Positions 53,641-62,918 of a stretch of DNA of 64,000 nucleotides are shown in pieces. Numbering within the stretch: the first letter of the stretch is position 1; each line of letters begins with the position of its first letter. The notes beneath the pieces were generated by a model. That model was not told the origin of the DNA, did not search any database, and was given only the letters and a program-made list of their open reading frames with translations. This stretch comes from an uncultured Lachnospiraceae bacterium (GTDB taxonomy: Bacteria; Bacillota; Clostridia; Lachnospirales; Lachnospiraceae), in assembly GCA_910589265.1 (NCBI GenBank), contig CAJUTQ010000012.1, positions 1 to 64,000 of the forward strand. The letters run 5' to 3'. A program made the position numbers and the translations under genes.

Positions 53641-54000
53641 TTGGGATGTTTGGGAAATGCACTATGGTTTTGTCTGGGAGGAATATGGATGGGAATTTCG
53701 TGGGTAGTTGCAGGATGCATTTGGAGTATTACCATTATTGGCCTGCCTATTGGATTGCAGTGTTTTAAACTGGCTTCCCTTGCCTTTTTTCCTTTTGGAA
53801 AAGAGATCAAGTATGGAGGAGGGACAGCTTCTTTTCTAGCAAATATATTATGGCTTGTAATAAGTGGACTGTTTCTTGCTATGGAGGCTCTTGTAATTGG
53901 ACTGTTTTTATGTATGACTATTATTGGCATTCCTTTTGGCTTACAATGTTTTAAAATTGCAAAGCTGTCCTTGATGCCTTTTGGCGCTCAAATTGTATAA
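53641..54000 (+). CDS. YccF-domain membrane protein
   Basis: 119 aa, TTG start after AAAGGGGG. Two repeated YccF domains: CLGNALWFCLGGIWMGISW with TIIGLPIGLQCFKLASLAFF, and LANILWLVISGLFLAMEALV with TIIGIPFGLQCFKIAKLSLM. Four membrane helices. The family's function is unknown. Confidence 0.88.
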   Translation: MGCLGNALWFCLGGIWMGISWVVAGCIWSITIIGLPIGLQCFKLASLAFFPFGKEIKYGGGTASFLANILWLVISGLFLAMEALVIGLFLCMTIIGIPFGLQCFKIAKLSLMPFGAQIV

Positions 54001-54057
54001 AAAGGCAATATATCAGAATGAAAGAATACATTTATTGAAAAGAAAAGGGTGTAATGC

Positions 54058-54957
54058 ATGGAGAAGAGAAGGATAATATTAACAGCTTTTGGGCTAAGTT
54101 GCGCTATCAGTACAGCAGGATGCACAAGCAAGCCACAAGAGAGCTTTCCAGCGGGCAACAGTTCTAAAATAGAGGAGGAAAAGAACGTAGGGGAAGAGGA
54201 GAATGGAGAAGATCCTCCACTAAAAGAAGAGATCAATGGATCATTAGAAGAAGGGCAGGAAACGAAAGAGACTCAAGGGGAAGGGGTCGAAGTCGTATAT
54301 ACAGAAGAACTGCGGGATGAAAAGGGAGAGGATGGCGTATCCCTTCTTTCTGTAAAAGAAATTTTTCCATCCATCACAATAAAAGGAAAAGAAGAGGCAG
54401 CAAAGAAAATAAATGATTATTATGTTAAGGAAAAGGAAGAATTTCAGACACATGTAAATATGGCCCTGTCTATGGCAAAAGATGGATATACTTATGCAAA
54501 GGAGGAGGGGATGGCAGAAGAAGGATGGAATGGCTATATGATAGAGAGAAGCTATTCCACTGCCTATTCCAATGGGAAGCTTATCAGTATTTTATCAGGA
54601 AATTATGAATATTTAGGGGGAGCTCACCCCAATTATGGAACAACCGCTGATGTTTTTGAGCTTTCTACAGGAGAAAGGCTGACACTGGATAAAATTTTTA
54701 AAAATAAGGAAGCAGCTATTTCCCATATGGAACAACACATCATAGGCCAGATTAAGGAACGAGGAGAAGAAAATTTTTTCCCAGAGTATGAGAAGTCTAT
54801 AAAAACTATTTTGGAAGGTGGGTTTTGGTATTTTTCAGATAGGGGTATAGAGATTATAAGCAACCCTTATATGCTGGCGCCTTATGCGGCAGGAGAGATA
54901 GAATTTACCATTCCTTATGAGGAGCTAACAGAGCTAAAGGAAGAATATAAAGAATAG
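54058..54957 (+). CDS. DUF4163/DUF3298 lipoprotein
   Basis: 299 aa. Signal peptide with lipobox ISTAGC (Cys about 21), a 60-residue acidic linker, then the DUF4163 part (VSLLSVKEIFPSITIKGKEE, INDYYVKEKEEFQTHVNMAL) and DUF3298 with GNYEYLGGAHPNYGTTADVF and the end GEIEFTIPYEELTEL. Such proteins include RsiV-like lysozyme sensors; here there is no sigma partner next to it. It is anchored to the outer face of the membrane. Confidence 0.88.
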   Translation: MEKRRIILTAFGLSCAISTAGCTSKPQESFPAGNSSKIEEEKNVGEEENGEDPPLKEEINGSLEEGQETKETQGEGVEVVYTEELRDEKGEDGVSLLSVKEIFPSITIKGKEEAAKKINDYYVKEKEEFQTHVNMALSMAKDGYTYAKEEGMAEEGWNGYMIERSYSTAYSNGKLISILSGNYEYLGGAHPNYGTTADVFELSTGERLTLDKIFKNKEAAISHMEQHIIGQIKERGEENFFPEYEKSIKTILEGGFWYFSDRGIEIISNPYMLAPYAAGEIEFTIPYEELTELKEEYKE

Positions 54958-54968
54958 GCAAATGTATT

Positions 54969-55003
54969 AGTCTACATATATGTAATATACATCTATGCAG
55001 ACT
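54969..55003. repeat. Imperfect 16-bp inverted repeat
   Basis: AGTCTACATATATGTA and TACATCTATGCAGACT with a 3-nt centre; 14 of 16 positions pair. No T run follows on either strand. It lies just after the lipoprotein gene, so it is either a weak terminator or an operator. Confidence 0.45.
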
Positions 55004-55065
55004 ATTTAAGGAGGAAGACTAGGAAGTGCCTTTTTAGGTTGTATCATAGATAAGTGGTAAAGCAG

Positions 55066-55094
55066 TTGTATTTTTTCATAAGATACGTTATACT
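55066..55094 (+). promoter_or_regulatory. Promoter of the phasin-like gene
   Basis: TTGTAT, 17-nt spacer, TATACT, about 42 nt before the ATG. Confidence 0.6.
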
Positions 55095-55135
55095 GAAAAA
55101 GTACATGAGTTCTATGGAAAGAAAGGATGATTGCT

Positions 55136-55489
55136 ATGGATTTAGGAGATGGATTAAAGAAAGTTTTTTTGGCTGGAATAGGGGCAATGGCTGCTACAGC
55201 AGACGCAACAAAAGATTTAGTTGATTCCTTGGTGAAAAAGGGAGAGCTGACTGTAGAAGAGGGAAGAGCTTTTCATGAGGAGTTGAAAAAGAACGCCAAA
55301 GAAAAAGTTAAGGAGCATGTAAGTATCAATATAACAAAGGAATATATTGATTTAAGCGGGAATTTGGACAAGCTGTCTAAGGAAGAGAGAGAGCATTTAA
55401 AAGAGAAATTAATGGAAATGGAAAGGGAAGAAGCTTTAAAAAAAGAGGAAGAGAATAAGGAAGAAGAGAGTAAAGAATCAGAGGAGTAG
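55136..55489 (+). CDS. Phasin-like helical protein
   Basis: 117 aa: DLGDGLKKVFLAGIGAMAAT, ADATKDLVDSLVKKGELTVE, EGRAFHEELKKNAKEKVKEH, then a long Lys/Glu-rich coiled tail. The N-terminal amphipathic helices with KxGELTVEEG match the phasin superfamily used in PHA granules, but in Firmicutes similar proteins have unknown roles. The ATG at 55136 follows AAAGGA by 8 nt. Confidence 0.75.
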   Translation: MDLGDGLKKVFLAGIGAMAATADATKDLVDSLVKKGELTVEEGRAFHEELKKNAKEKVKEHVSINITKEYIDLSGNLDKLSKEEREHLKEKLMEMEREEALKKEEENKEEESKESEE

Positions 55490-55516
55490 TATTTATAGGA
55501 TGTACTCCTATATAGG

Positions 55517-55558
55517 GAACATGGTTAGCGTATGTTGCGCTGACTATGTTCTTTTTTC
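55517..55558 (+). terminator. Terminator of the phasin-like gene
   Basis: 14-bp stem GAACATGGTTAGCG/CGCTGACTATGTTC (two G-U pairs), loop TATGTTG, then TTTTTT. Confidence 0.9.
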
Positions 55559-55875
55559 TTTGATGAAAAGTTCCTCTGAAATTTTCTATAAAAAAATCCT
55601 AATGGGGAAAGGTACACCTTTTTATAAAGAGGAACATATACATGAAAGAGAGGTAAATAATGGAGGAAAAAGATTGCAAAATATTACAAAAAAATGTAGG
55701 AAATTACATGGATATTACAAAAGAATTAAGCAATAATATCAGAAAAAAGGATTAAGAAAAACTTAAGAAAATTACTGGAAAATTATATGCGAATAGAAAG
55801 AGAGTATGCTATAATAAAAGCCACGTATATAAAATTGTAGTAAAATGTCGCAAGAAGGAAAAAAGGGGCGTTTAT
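55559..55875 (+). promoter_or_regulatory. Upstream region of the ABC operon with an 11-bp direct repeat
   Basis: No gene here. TTAAGAAAAAC and TTAAGAAAATT lie exactly one turn apart at 55752-55773, followed by a TATAAT -10 at 55810-55815 with no good -35. This is the layout of an OmpR/PhoB-type activator site, so the ABC operon may be controlled by a two-component system. Confidence 0.5.
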
Positions 55876-56610
55876 TTGGAAGCAAAAAAAAAGCCAGTTA
55901 TCCAAGTGAAAAATTTATACAAAGTTTACCATGTAGGAGAGACCAGGGTTAGGGCATTAAATGGGGTAGATTTTACTATTCACAGGGGAGAATTTTGCTC
56001 TATCGTGGGAACATCAGGTTCTGGGAAATCGACGCTTTTGAACATGCTGGCTGGTTTAGAAAAACCTACAAAGGGAGAAATTATCATTGCAGGTCATCAC
56101 ATTGAAAAATTAAACGAGAGCCAGCTTGTGAAATTTAGAAGGGAGCAGGTGGGGTTCATTTTCCAGTCTTTTAATCTTTTAGGCACCATGGATGCAATAG
56201 AAAACGTAGCTTTGCCCCTTACTTTTCGGGGAATGGCTAAAAAGGAAAGGACGATGAGGGCTGAGAAGGTACTTGATTTAGTAGGGCTAAAAAAGCATAA
56301 AAGACATAAGCCTTCTCAAATGTCTGGAGGACAGCAGCAAAGAGTGGGGGTGGCGAGAGCTTTGGTTGTACAGCCTCAAATTATTTTTGCCGATGAACCT
56401 ACAGGTAATTTAGATTCCAACACTTCTGCAGAAGTAATGGAGCTGATGCGAAAAATTATACGGGAGCAAAATCAGACCTTAGTTATGGTTACCCATGACA
56501 ATAGTCTGGCCCAAATAGCCGATAGAATTTTTCATATTAAAGACGGCAAGTTAATAAAAGTAGAAGAAAAATGGAAAGAACAAGAGACAGAAGAAAAAGC
56601 AGAGGAGTAA
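55876..56610 (+). CDS. ABC transporter ATP-binding protein, MacB/LolD type
   Basis: 244 aa, TTG start. Walker A GTSGSGKSTLLNMLAG, Q loop FIFQSFNLLGTMDAIENVAL, signature MSGGQQQRVGVARAL and Walker B IIFADEPTGNLDS followed by VMVTHDN. This is the ATPase subunit of a MacB-type (mechanotransmission) exporter or antimicrobial-resistance transporter. Followed immediately by an exported partner and the permease. Confidence 0.93.
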   Translation: MEAKKKPVIQVKNLYKVYHVGETRVRALNGVDFTIHRGEFCSIVGTSGSGKSTLLNMLAGLEKPTKGEIIIAGHHIEKLNESQLVKFRREQVGFIFQSFNLLGTMDAIENVALPLTFRGMAKKERTMRAEKVLDLVGLKKHKRHKPSQMSGGQQQRVGVARALVVQPQIIFADEPTGNLDSNTSAEVMELMRKIIREQNQTLVMVTHDNSLAQIADRIFHIKDGKLIKVEEKWKEQETEEKAEE

Positions 56611-56615
56611 AGAAA

Positions 56616-58097
56616 ATGTGGAAAAAAGGCATCGCAAAGTTTTTTTTGCTGTTCATGTGTTGGATAGGAACCTTGCCAGTTTGCCAGCCAATCTGGGCAG
56701 ACGAAGTGGTGGACGATACAGAGAGTGCATCTGATAATTCCGTTCCTAGCTCTACTAGCAGCTATGTTGTGGTAGGAAGCAATTGGGTAACCCCAGTGGC
56801 AAATTATGGGGAGGCAGTCATTATAACTTTGCCCATTGTAAATATGGGAAAGTCGGATATGAGAGATGTTGTTGTGACTCCAGTTATCTCTACAAAGACA
56901 GAGGAGTTCCCCTTTGAAATTGATTTGACTGGTTATAGTTTAAAGTTTGACCGGCTTATGGGGGAGAACAGTAGTATGAATATAACGGATAGAACAAAAG
57001 ATTTGTTTTGGACTTTTCGAACAAGGACAGATGTAAAGAACGGATACTATAAAATTGATTATCAAATTCAATTTACCAATGATGCTTGTGAGCAGGAGGA
57101 AGTAACCATTTCCACATATGTATTGGCTGTTGGAAAGCCAGGTTCAGGAGACATAAATGGTACGGATGAGGAAAATAAAAAAGTTTCCACTCCCCGCCTT
57201 ATTGTCACTGGATTTGAAACAGATCCAGAGGAGGTTTATGCAGGGAACACTTTCACTTTAACACTTCATATTCTAAATACTTCCAGGAAGACTTCTGTCA
57301 TGAATGTAGAGATTGACTTAGTGGCAGCAGTGGAAGGAAAGGAGCAGGATACAACATATTATGCTTTTTTGCCTGTCTCTGGATCGAGCACAGTTTTTGT
57401 GGAGTCCCTTGCCCCTGGAGGGATGACGGATATCTCTATTGAAATGGCTGCCAGGGCAGATCTGGCCCAAAAGCCCTATGTGCTAGAGGTAAAGATGAAG
57501 TATGAAGATTCTGATGCAAACCCTTTTGAAGGGGCGGCCAATGTGTCTATTCCTGTTAAACAAGAGATGAAGTTTGAGACGAGTACTCCAGAAATAATGC
57601 CATCAAGCATTGATGTGGGGAGTGAGTCCAATGTCATGTTCAGCATTTATAACACAGGCAAAACAAAACTATATAATATACAAGTAAAGTTTCAGGCAGA
57701 CTCTATTACAGGAGGAGATGCCTTTGTAGGAAATTTGGAATCTGGAGCTACAGGAAATGTAGATGTCATGCTGACAGGGGCCCAGGAGACAGTAGATGAA
57801 GGAAAGGTAGATGTCATTATATCTTATGAAGATGAAACAAGCAAAGTATATACGAGAAAGGAGGAAATAGAGCTCTTTGTCACCCAGCCTATCATGGAGG
57901 AAGAGTTTGGGGAAGAGGATATGGAAGGAATGGACGGGGAAGAGGAGACAGGTATGAACCCATGGATAACGAGAGGAATTGTAGGAGGAGTCATTCTCTT
58001 AGGGGGGATTGCCTCATGGGTTACAATACGTAAAAAGAAGAAAAAGGCAATGGAACTTAAGCTGTTGGAAGAGGAGCTGGAAGACGAGGGAAAATAA
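56616..58097 (+). CDS. Exported CARDB-like protein, membrane-anchored
   Basis: 493 aa. The signal peptide (AKFFLLFMCWIGTLPVCQPI WADE, cut after WA-DE), then several beta-sandwich units similar to CARDB/COG1361 domains (VTPVANYGEAVIITLPIVNM, GFETDPEEVYAGNTFTLTLH, SSIDVGSESNVMFSIYNTGK) and a C-terminal membrane helix (WITRGIVGGVILLGGIASWV) with a Lys-rich inner tail. It replaces the usual MacA adaptor between ATPase and permease genes, so it may connect the pump to the cell wall. The start at 56616 follows AGAGGAG. Confidence 0.85.
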   Translation: MWKKGIAKFFLLFMCWIGTLPVCQPIWADEVVDDTESASDNSVPSSTSSYVVVGSNWVTPVANYGEAVIITLPIVNMGKSDMRDVVVTPVISTKTEEFPFEIDLTGYSLKFDRLMGENSSMNITDRTKDLFWTFRTRTDVKNGYYKIDYQIQFTNDACEQEEVTISTYVLAVGKPGSGDINGTDEENKKVSTPRLIVTGFETDPEEVYAGNTFTLTLHILNTSRKTSVMNVEIDLVAAVEGKEQDTTYYAFLPVSGSSTVFVESLAPGGMTDISIEMAARADLAQKPYVLEVKMKYEDSDANPFEGAANVSIPVKQEMKFETSTPEIMPSSIDVGSESNVMFSIYNTGKTKLYNIQVKFQADSITGGDAFVGNLESGATGNVDVMLTGAQETVDEGKVDVIISYEDETSKVYTRKEEIELFVTQPIMEEEFGEEDMEGMDGEEETGMNPWITRGIVGGVILLGGIASWVTIRKKKKKAMELKLLEEELEDEGK

Positions 58098-59516
58098 ATG
58101 GGAATAATGGATTTGCTTCGTATGAGCAGTAACAATTTATGGAAGAGAAAGGTGAGGACATTTCTAACGATTCTTGGAGTTGTCATAGGAACAGCATCCA
58201 TTGTTGTCATGATATCCCTAGGGCTTGGATTAAATAAAGCGACTTTAGAAGATATTGAACGATATGGAGGACTGACAACGATTACTGTGCGGGCAGGGTA
58301 TGGCAATGAAGTGGCAGTTTCTAACGGTGGTGGAATGGTCGTGTACAGCGAAGGGGAAAGCTCTGGGAATGAGGAGAAACGAGTAGATGATGAGGCAATC
58401 AAAGTTCTAAAGAGCCTGGAGCATGTAAAAACAGTGTCTCCAGTGTTGGAAATTTATGCTTTGATAAAACAGGGAGCTTACGAAAATTCTTTGACAATAA
58501 GAGGGATGGATGCAGAGGCAATGAAAGGAATGAAGCTGGAACTGGGGGAAGGACGTCTGCCTCAGTCGGATCAGCCTTTGGAATTATTGTTTGGAAATCA
58601 AGTTCTCTACGAATTTTATAAGCCAAATTCTAACCAGCGCTATTGGCAGACGGGTATTGTGCCAGATGTGGATTTGATGAAGAAACCTCTTTTTGTTATT
58701 TTTGACACAGATGCCTATTATCAATCCATGGATAGCAATAGTAAGAAAGGCCCAGAGGAAGGAAATGGAGCTACTGAAAAAGTGAAACCTCCCAAAAAGT
58801 ATATGCTCAATGGATGTGGAGTGTTGGCAGGAGGCCCTGATGATTATGGGCAAAATGCATACAATGTTTTTTGCGATTTAGAAGTTTTGAAATCTTTGTT
58901 AAAGAAAGAATTTAAAAACAGAGTAATTCCTGGACAGCCAACAAGGGGACAGGGAAAACCATACAAGGAAATTTTTTACAATAGCGCCTTTGTGGAAGTA
59001 GACCATATGGACAATATGAAAACGGTTCAGACGATGATTCGAGATTTGGGATATCAGGCAGACAGCAATTCAGAATGGATTGAATCCATGCAGAGCCAAG
59101 CCCGTTCAACGCAGGCAGTGCTAGGAGGCATTGGGGCAGTTTCTTTGTTTGTAGCCGCCATTGGAATAACAAATACAATGATGATGTCAATTTATGAAAG
59201 GACAAAGGAAATAGGCATTATTAAAGTGTTAGGCTGTGGTCTGGGAAATATAAGAACCATGTTTTTATTAGAAGCAGGATACATTGGATTTATTGGAGGG
59301 GCCATAGGAATTGGAATCAGTTATGGGATTTCAGCAGCCATCAATGGGGTATCCAGTCAGTCTTATGGAACAATGATGTCAACATCTTATATTCCACTAT
59401 GGTTATCAGGCACAGGGCTTGCTTTCGCTGTTTTAGTAGGAATGATTGCTGGATTTTTTCCAGCTTTAAGGGCTATGCGACTTAGCCCCTTGGCAGCTAT
59501 TCGGAATGAATCCTAG
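58098..59516 (+). CDS. MacB-type ABC transporter permease
   Basis: 472 aa. N-terminal helix WKRKVRTFLTILGVVIGTAS, a large extracellular domain, and three more helices at the end starting QAVLGGIGAVSLFVAAIGIT, with the FtsX signature ERTKEIGIIKVLGC. Starts at the base after the previous stop, so it is part of the same operon. Together with the ATPase and the CARDB-like protein it forms a complete transporter. Confidence 0.93.
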   Translation: MGIMDLLRMSSNNLWKRKVRTFLTILGVVIGTASIVVMISLGLGLNKATLEDIERYGGLTTITVRAGYGNEVAVSNGGGMVVYSEGESSGNEEKRVDDEAIKVLKSLEHVKTVSPVLEIYALIKQGAYENSLTIRGMDAEAMKGMKLELGEGRLPQSDQPLELLFGNQVLYEFYKPNSNQRYWQTGIVPDVDLMKKPLFVIFDTDAYYQSMDSNSKKGPEEGNGATEKVKPPKKYMLNGCGVLAGGPDDYGQNAYNVFCDLEVLKSLLKKEFKNRVIPGQPTRGQGKPYKEIFYNSAFVEVDHMDNMKTVQTMIRDLGYQADSNSEWIESMQSQARSTQAVLGGIGAVSLFVAAIGITNTMMMSIYERTKEIGIIKVLGCGLGNIRTMFLLEAGYIGFIGGAIGIGISYGISAAINGVSSQSYGTMMSTSYIPLWLSGTGLAFAVLVGMIAGFFPALRAMRLSPLAAIRNES

Positions 59517-59537
59517 AAAGAGATTGGAATTGGGAAA

Positions 59538-60908
59538 ATGGTATTTAGCAGTTTATTATTTATCTTTCGGTTTATGATAATTTTTTATCTTATTTATTAT
59601 ATTGCTCCCATTCATCTTAGAAATCTTATTTTGCTTATAGGGAGTTTGATCTTCTATGCCTGGGGGGAGCCGCGCTATTTAATATTAATTCTTCTATCGA
59701 TTTTTATAAATTTTTGTCTAGGAAAAGGAATAGAAAAATATTGGGAATCAAAGAAGAAATTAGCCTGTCTTATGGGGGCAGTTTTATATAATATTGGCAT
59801 GCTCTTTTTGTTTAAATACGCTGGTTTTTTTATAGATATGATAAGTGTTGCCACAGGCAGACGGCTGCCAACATTAGAAATGGATTTACCCCTTGGCATA
59901 AGCTTTTATACATTCCAAATCTTATCTTATGTCATAGATGTATATAAGGGTTCTATACAAGCAGAAACTTCTATTATACGACTTGGCACGTATTTATGTA
60001 TGTTTCCCCAGTTAATTGCAGGTCCTATTGTTATTTACAAAGATGTTGAGACGCAGATGAGAAAAAGGAAGTACTGTATAGAAAATTTTGAGGAAGGACT
60101 TAAGGAATTTTCCATAGGTTTGGCTTCAAAAGTGCTTCTTGCTAATCAGATTGGATATTTATGGAGTGAACTGGAGCAGGCAGGGTATCAGGGTATATCC
60201 ACACTTGCTGCCTGGCTTGGTGTCCTTGCCTTTACACTGCAAATATATTTTGATTTTTTTGGTTATTCAAAGATGGCTGTAGGACTGGGGAAAATGTTAG
60301 GTTTTCAGCTGCCTCAAAATTTCGATTATCCTTATATTTCCCGTTCTGCCACAGAATTTTGGAGAAGATGGCATATTACATTAGGAGCCTGGTTTCGGGA
60401 ATATCTCTATGTTCCTTTAGGAGGAAATCGCAAAGGCAGAACAAGGACGTATATGAACTTATTAGTTGTGTGGAGTGTTACTGGACTGTGGCATGGAGCC
60501 AGCTGGAATTTTGTACTATGGGGCGTTTACTTTTATATATTTATTTCCCTAGAAAAGCTATATTTAAAAAAATGGTTAGACAGGAGTAATATAGCATCAA
60601 GAGTATATGCTTTGCTTATTATTGGACTTGGCTGGATTATTTTTGCCCTAACAGATTTTAAGGATATGAAAAACTACTTTTCGACATTATTTTCATTGAC
60701 AGGAGGGAGCGATTGGATATATTATATAAGAAACTATGGTTTATTACTTGTAATGGGAATTATATTTTCAACCCCCATTCTGCGGAAATGGTACGAGAAA
60801 CAGAAGGACAAATGGATAGGAATTTCAGCAGTCTTTCTTCTGTTTTGGGCATCTATTTATTTTCTGGTAGATACTGCCTACAACCCATTCTTGTATTTCC
60901 GCTTTTAG
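59538..60908 (+). CDS. MBOAT-family O-acyltransferase (AlgI/DltB-like)
   Basis: 456 aa with about ten membrane helices. The catalytic His is in WSVTGLWHGASWNFVLWGVY, with the motifs FWRRWHITLGAWFREYLYVP and LPLGISFYTFQILSYVIDVY before it. These enzymes pass acetyl or alanyl groups across the membrane onto surface polymers. It pairs with the SGNH gene that follows. Start at 59538 has a weak ribosome site. Confidence 0.92.
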   Translation: MVFSSLLFIFRFMIIFYLIYYIAPIHLRNLILLIGSLIFYAWGEPRYLILILLSIFINFCLGKGIEKYWESKKKLACLMGAVLYNIGMLFLFKYAGFFIDMISVATGRRLPTLEMDLPLGISFYTFQILSYVIDVYKGSIQAETSIIRLGTYLCMFPQLIAGPIVIYKDVETQMRKRKYCIENFEEGLKEFSIGLASKVLLANQIGYLWSELEQAGYQGISTLAAWLGVLAFTLQIYFDFFGYSKMAVGLGKMLGFQLPQNFDYPYISRSATEFWRRWHITLGAWFREYLYVPLGGNRKGRTRTYMNLLVVWSVTGLWHGASWNFVLWGVYFYIFISLEKLYLKKWLDRSNIASRVYALLIIGLGWIIFALTDFKDMKNYFSTLFSLTGGSDWIYYIRNYGLLLVMGIIFSTPILRKWYEKQKDKWIGISAVFLLFWASIYFLVDTAYNPFLYFRF

Positions 60909-60939
60909 GGAATTACGTAAGAGGAGCGAAGACAAATAC

Positions 60940-61992
60940 ATGAAAGAATGGAAAAAATGTCCTTTATTTACAGCATTGCTAATGAGCTTTGCCATTTTGA
61001 CAATGGCAGGGTTATGGGATACAAAAATCGAAAAGACAGAAGAACTTAGCCTCATGTCTGCTGGTACATCTTCCAATTTTGGAATGCTGGCAGGTGAGAT
61101 TTCCAGAGCAGGAGGGAATTTTCAGGAAGAATATGAGAAAACATTGAGTGAAAATCTTCCAGTGGCAGTAGTACTTCACAAATGGAAAACAGGCGCTTAT
61201 TTTAAACCTTCAGAACTGTTGAAAAAGGAAAACGAAGAGAAAAAAGACGAGGATATACCGGTTATAGTTTTGGATCCAAAACCTACAGAGTCTGATCCCC
61301 AAGTAGTTATTGCAGAGGACAATGTAGAAGGAGAGGTGGAAAATGAGCAGAAAGAGGAGATCTTGCCAGAGCCAGAACAAAAAGAAGAATTTACAACAGT
61401 AGACGTAGATTACTTCAATGACGGGGTGTTTATTGGTGATTCCAGAATTGTAGGATTGCAGCTATATTCTGGATGGGAGAATGCTTCTTTTTTCGCCGCA
61501 AAAGGAATGGAAGTCTATTCTTATTTTGACAAACCTTATATTAAGGCAGGAGCGGTGAAGATGACAGTTCCCCAAGCACTGGCAGGACAGCAGTTTGGCA
61601 AAGTATACATGATGATAGGAATTAATGAGATGGGCACTGGCACTCATGAAACCTTTATTGCAAAATATAAAGAAATTATTGAGAGCATTCGGCAACAGCA
61701 GCCTCAAGCCCTTATTTATGTTATGGGAATTTTGTACGTAGATGAAGAGAAATCCTTGGCAGATCCTATTTTTAATAATGTCAATATAAAGGATAGAAAT
61801 AAGTACATAGAGCAGATGGCAGAAGAGATGGGATTATATTATTTAGATATAAATGAGGCTATATGCGGGACCAATGAATTTTTGCCAAAAGACTACACAG
61901 CGGATGGAATTCATTTAAAGGCTGCATATATACCTATATGGACAGATTACCTTCTCAATCATGCAATCTTAGTGGACAGTCCAACAGCTTAG
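60940..61992 (+). CDS. SGNH/GDSL hydrolase-fold exported protein
   Basis: 350 aa. An N-terminal membrane helix (KCPLFTALLMSFAILTMAGL), an acidic linker, then an SGNH domain with VFIGDSRIVGLQLYS (block I), MIGINEMGTG (Gly/Asn block) and TADGIHLKAAYIPIW (Asp/His block). This is the usual partner of MBOAT proteins, such as AlgX/PatB types, and probably transfers the acyl group outside the cell. It follows the MBOAT gene by 31 nt. Confidence 0.9.
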   Translation: MKEWKKCPLFTALLMSFAILTMAGLWDTKIEKTEELSLMSAGTSSNFGMLAGEISRAGGNFQEEYEKTLSENLPVAVVLHKWKTGAYFKPSELLKKENEEKKDEDIPVIVLDPKPTESDPQVVIAEDNVEGEVENEQKEEILPEPEQKEEFTTVDVDYFNDGVFIGDSRIVGLQLYSGWENASFFAAKGMEVYSYFDKPYIKAGAVKMTVPQALAGQQFGKVYMMIGINEMGTGTHETFIAKYKEIIESIRQQQPQALIYVMGILYVDEEKSLADPIFNNVNIKDRNKYIEQMAEEMGLYYLDINEAICGTNEFLPKDYTADGIHLKAAYIPIWTDYLLNHAILVDSPTA

Positions 61993-62002
61993 GAATAAGG
62001 TG

Positions 62003-62041
62003 GGCCAAGAAATTCTTATTAAGAATTTCTTGGCCTTTTTG
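62003..62041 (+). terminator. Terminator after the MBOAT/SGNH pair
   Basis: Near-perfect long stem GGCCAAGAAATTCTTA / TAAGAATTTCTTGGCC followed by a T run, between convergent genes. Confidence 0.9.
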
Positions 62042-62070
62042 GGTTTTCTAGAAGAATAAGGAATCCCTTT

Positions 62071-62706
62071 TTAATAACCTAGTTCTTCTCCAACTAAAAA
62101 AATCCATATTCTTTCAGGATGTTTGCTCCTCCTTGTAATAACGATATGGGAACAAATGCAGTCCGTAGACAGGCAGTCCCCACATCTGCCTAACATAGAG
62201 CAGGGTGTATTGTATTTTAGCCTTTTTACATTGGGAGGGGCTGCAATATTTCTCGTTCGATGGATTCCTTCCTCCACTGTGGACACAATTTTATTCATGC
62301 CACAGACAATAAATACATGTTCTGGGCCTTGGACAAGGCAGGCTATCCGATTGCCGTTTCCATCAATATTAATAAGCTGTCCGTCCAAGGTTAAAGCGTT
62401 GGTACTCATCAGGTAATAGTCTGCCATTACAATTTTTGAAAAAAGGATTCTTTTTTCTTCTGGAGTGGAAGCGCTAGAACGGTCGATATATTCATAATCT
62501 CCAGATTGAATAGCAGCTAGAAGACCAATCTCAGTCAAAGTGGAGCTACCTCCATTGGAGACGATACTTCCAGTGGGAATGAGATTTAGTATCCTGTTAA
62601 GGCAGTCTTCTTTGGAAGGAAAGTATTCTGCCTTCATATTCCGTTTTTCCAGCTCCTTTATCAATGTGTGGCTAAGAGCTTCATAAGCTTGTTGTTTTGG
62701 TGTCAT
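62071..62706 (-). CDS. LUD-domain (lactate utilisation-like) protein
   Basis: 211 aa. Reads EALSHTLIKELEKRNMKAEY, SIVSNGGSSTLTEIGLLAAI, ADYYLMSTNALTLDGQLINI, DGNGNRIACLVQGPEHVFIV and a C-terminal Cys cluster CSMLGRCGDCLSTDCICSH, as in the DUF162/LUD family with its metal or Fe-S site. The start at 62706 follows GGAGG by 6 nt; a longer frame upstream has no ribosome site. The role is unknown, probably redox-related. Confidence 0.88.
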   Translation of the reverse strand: MTPKQQAYEALSHTLIKELEKRNMKAEYFPSKEDCLNRILNLIPTGSIVSNGGSSTLTEIGLLAAIQSGDYEYIDRSSASTPEEKRILFSKIVMADYYLMSTNALTLDGQLINIDGNGNRIACLVQGPEHVFIVCGMNKIVSTVEEGIHRTRNIAAPPNVKRLKYNTPCSMLGRCGDCLSTDCICSHIVITRRSKHPERIWIFLVGEELGY

Positions 62707-62883
62707 TGTCATCCTCCATTTGTACAAGTATACTTTTAGGAAATGGTTGATCATAGTATAGCATTTTTGGGAATAAATATATAGTCCTATTTATTTTTAC
62801 ATAAGTATAAGACAGGAAATTCTTTTGTACGGTTCTATATCGTTTGTCTATTGACAAAAAAACATAAAATATTACAAAAAACA

Positions 62884-62912
62884 TTGACAATGACTCATTC
62901 ATATTTTATAAT
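62884..62912 (+). promoter_or_regulatory. Perfect consensus promoter without an annotated gene
   Basis: TTGACA at 62884-62889, exactly 17 nt, TATAAT at 62907-62912: the full sigma-A consensus. It points into a 270-nt stretch that ends in a terminator and holds no recognisable gene. Confidence 0.85.
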
Positions 62913-62918
62913 AATGTT

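Noticed and set aside
54969..55003. Terminator of the DUF3298 gene
   Set aside because: The inverted repeat is long, but there is no T run on either strand, so it is listed only as a repeat.
57824..58402. 192-codon minus-strand frame
   Set aside because: Ser/Pro-rich antisense of the CARDB-like and permease genes; no motif or ribosome site.
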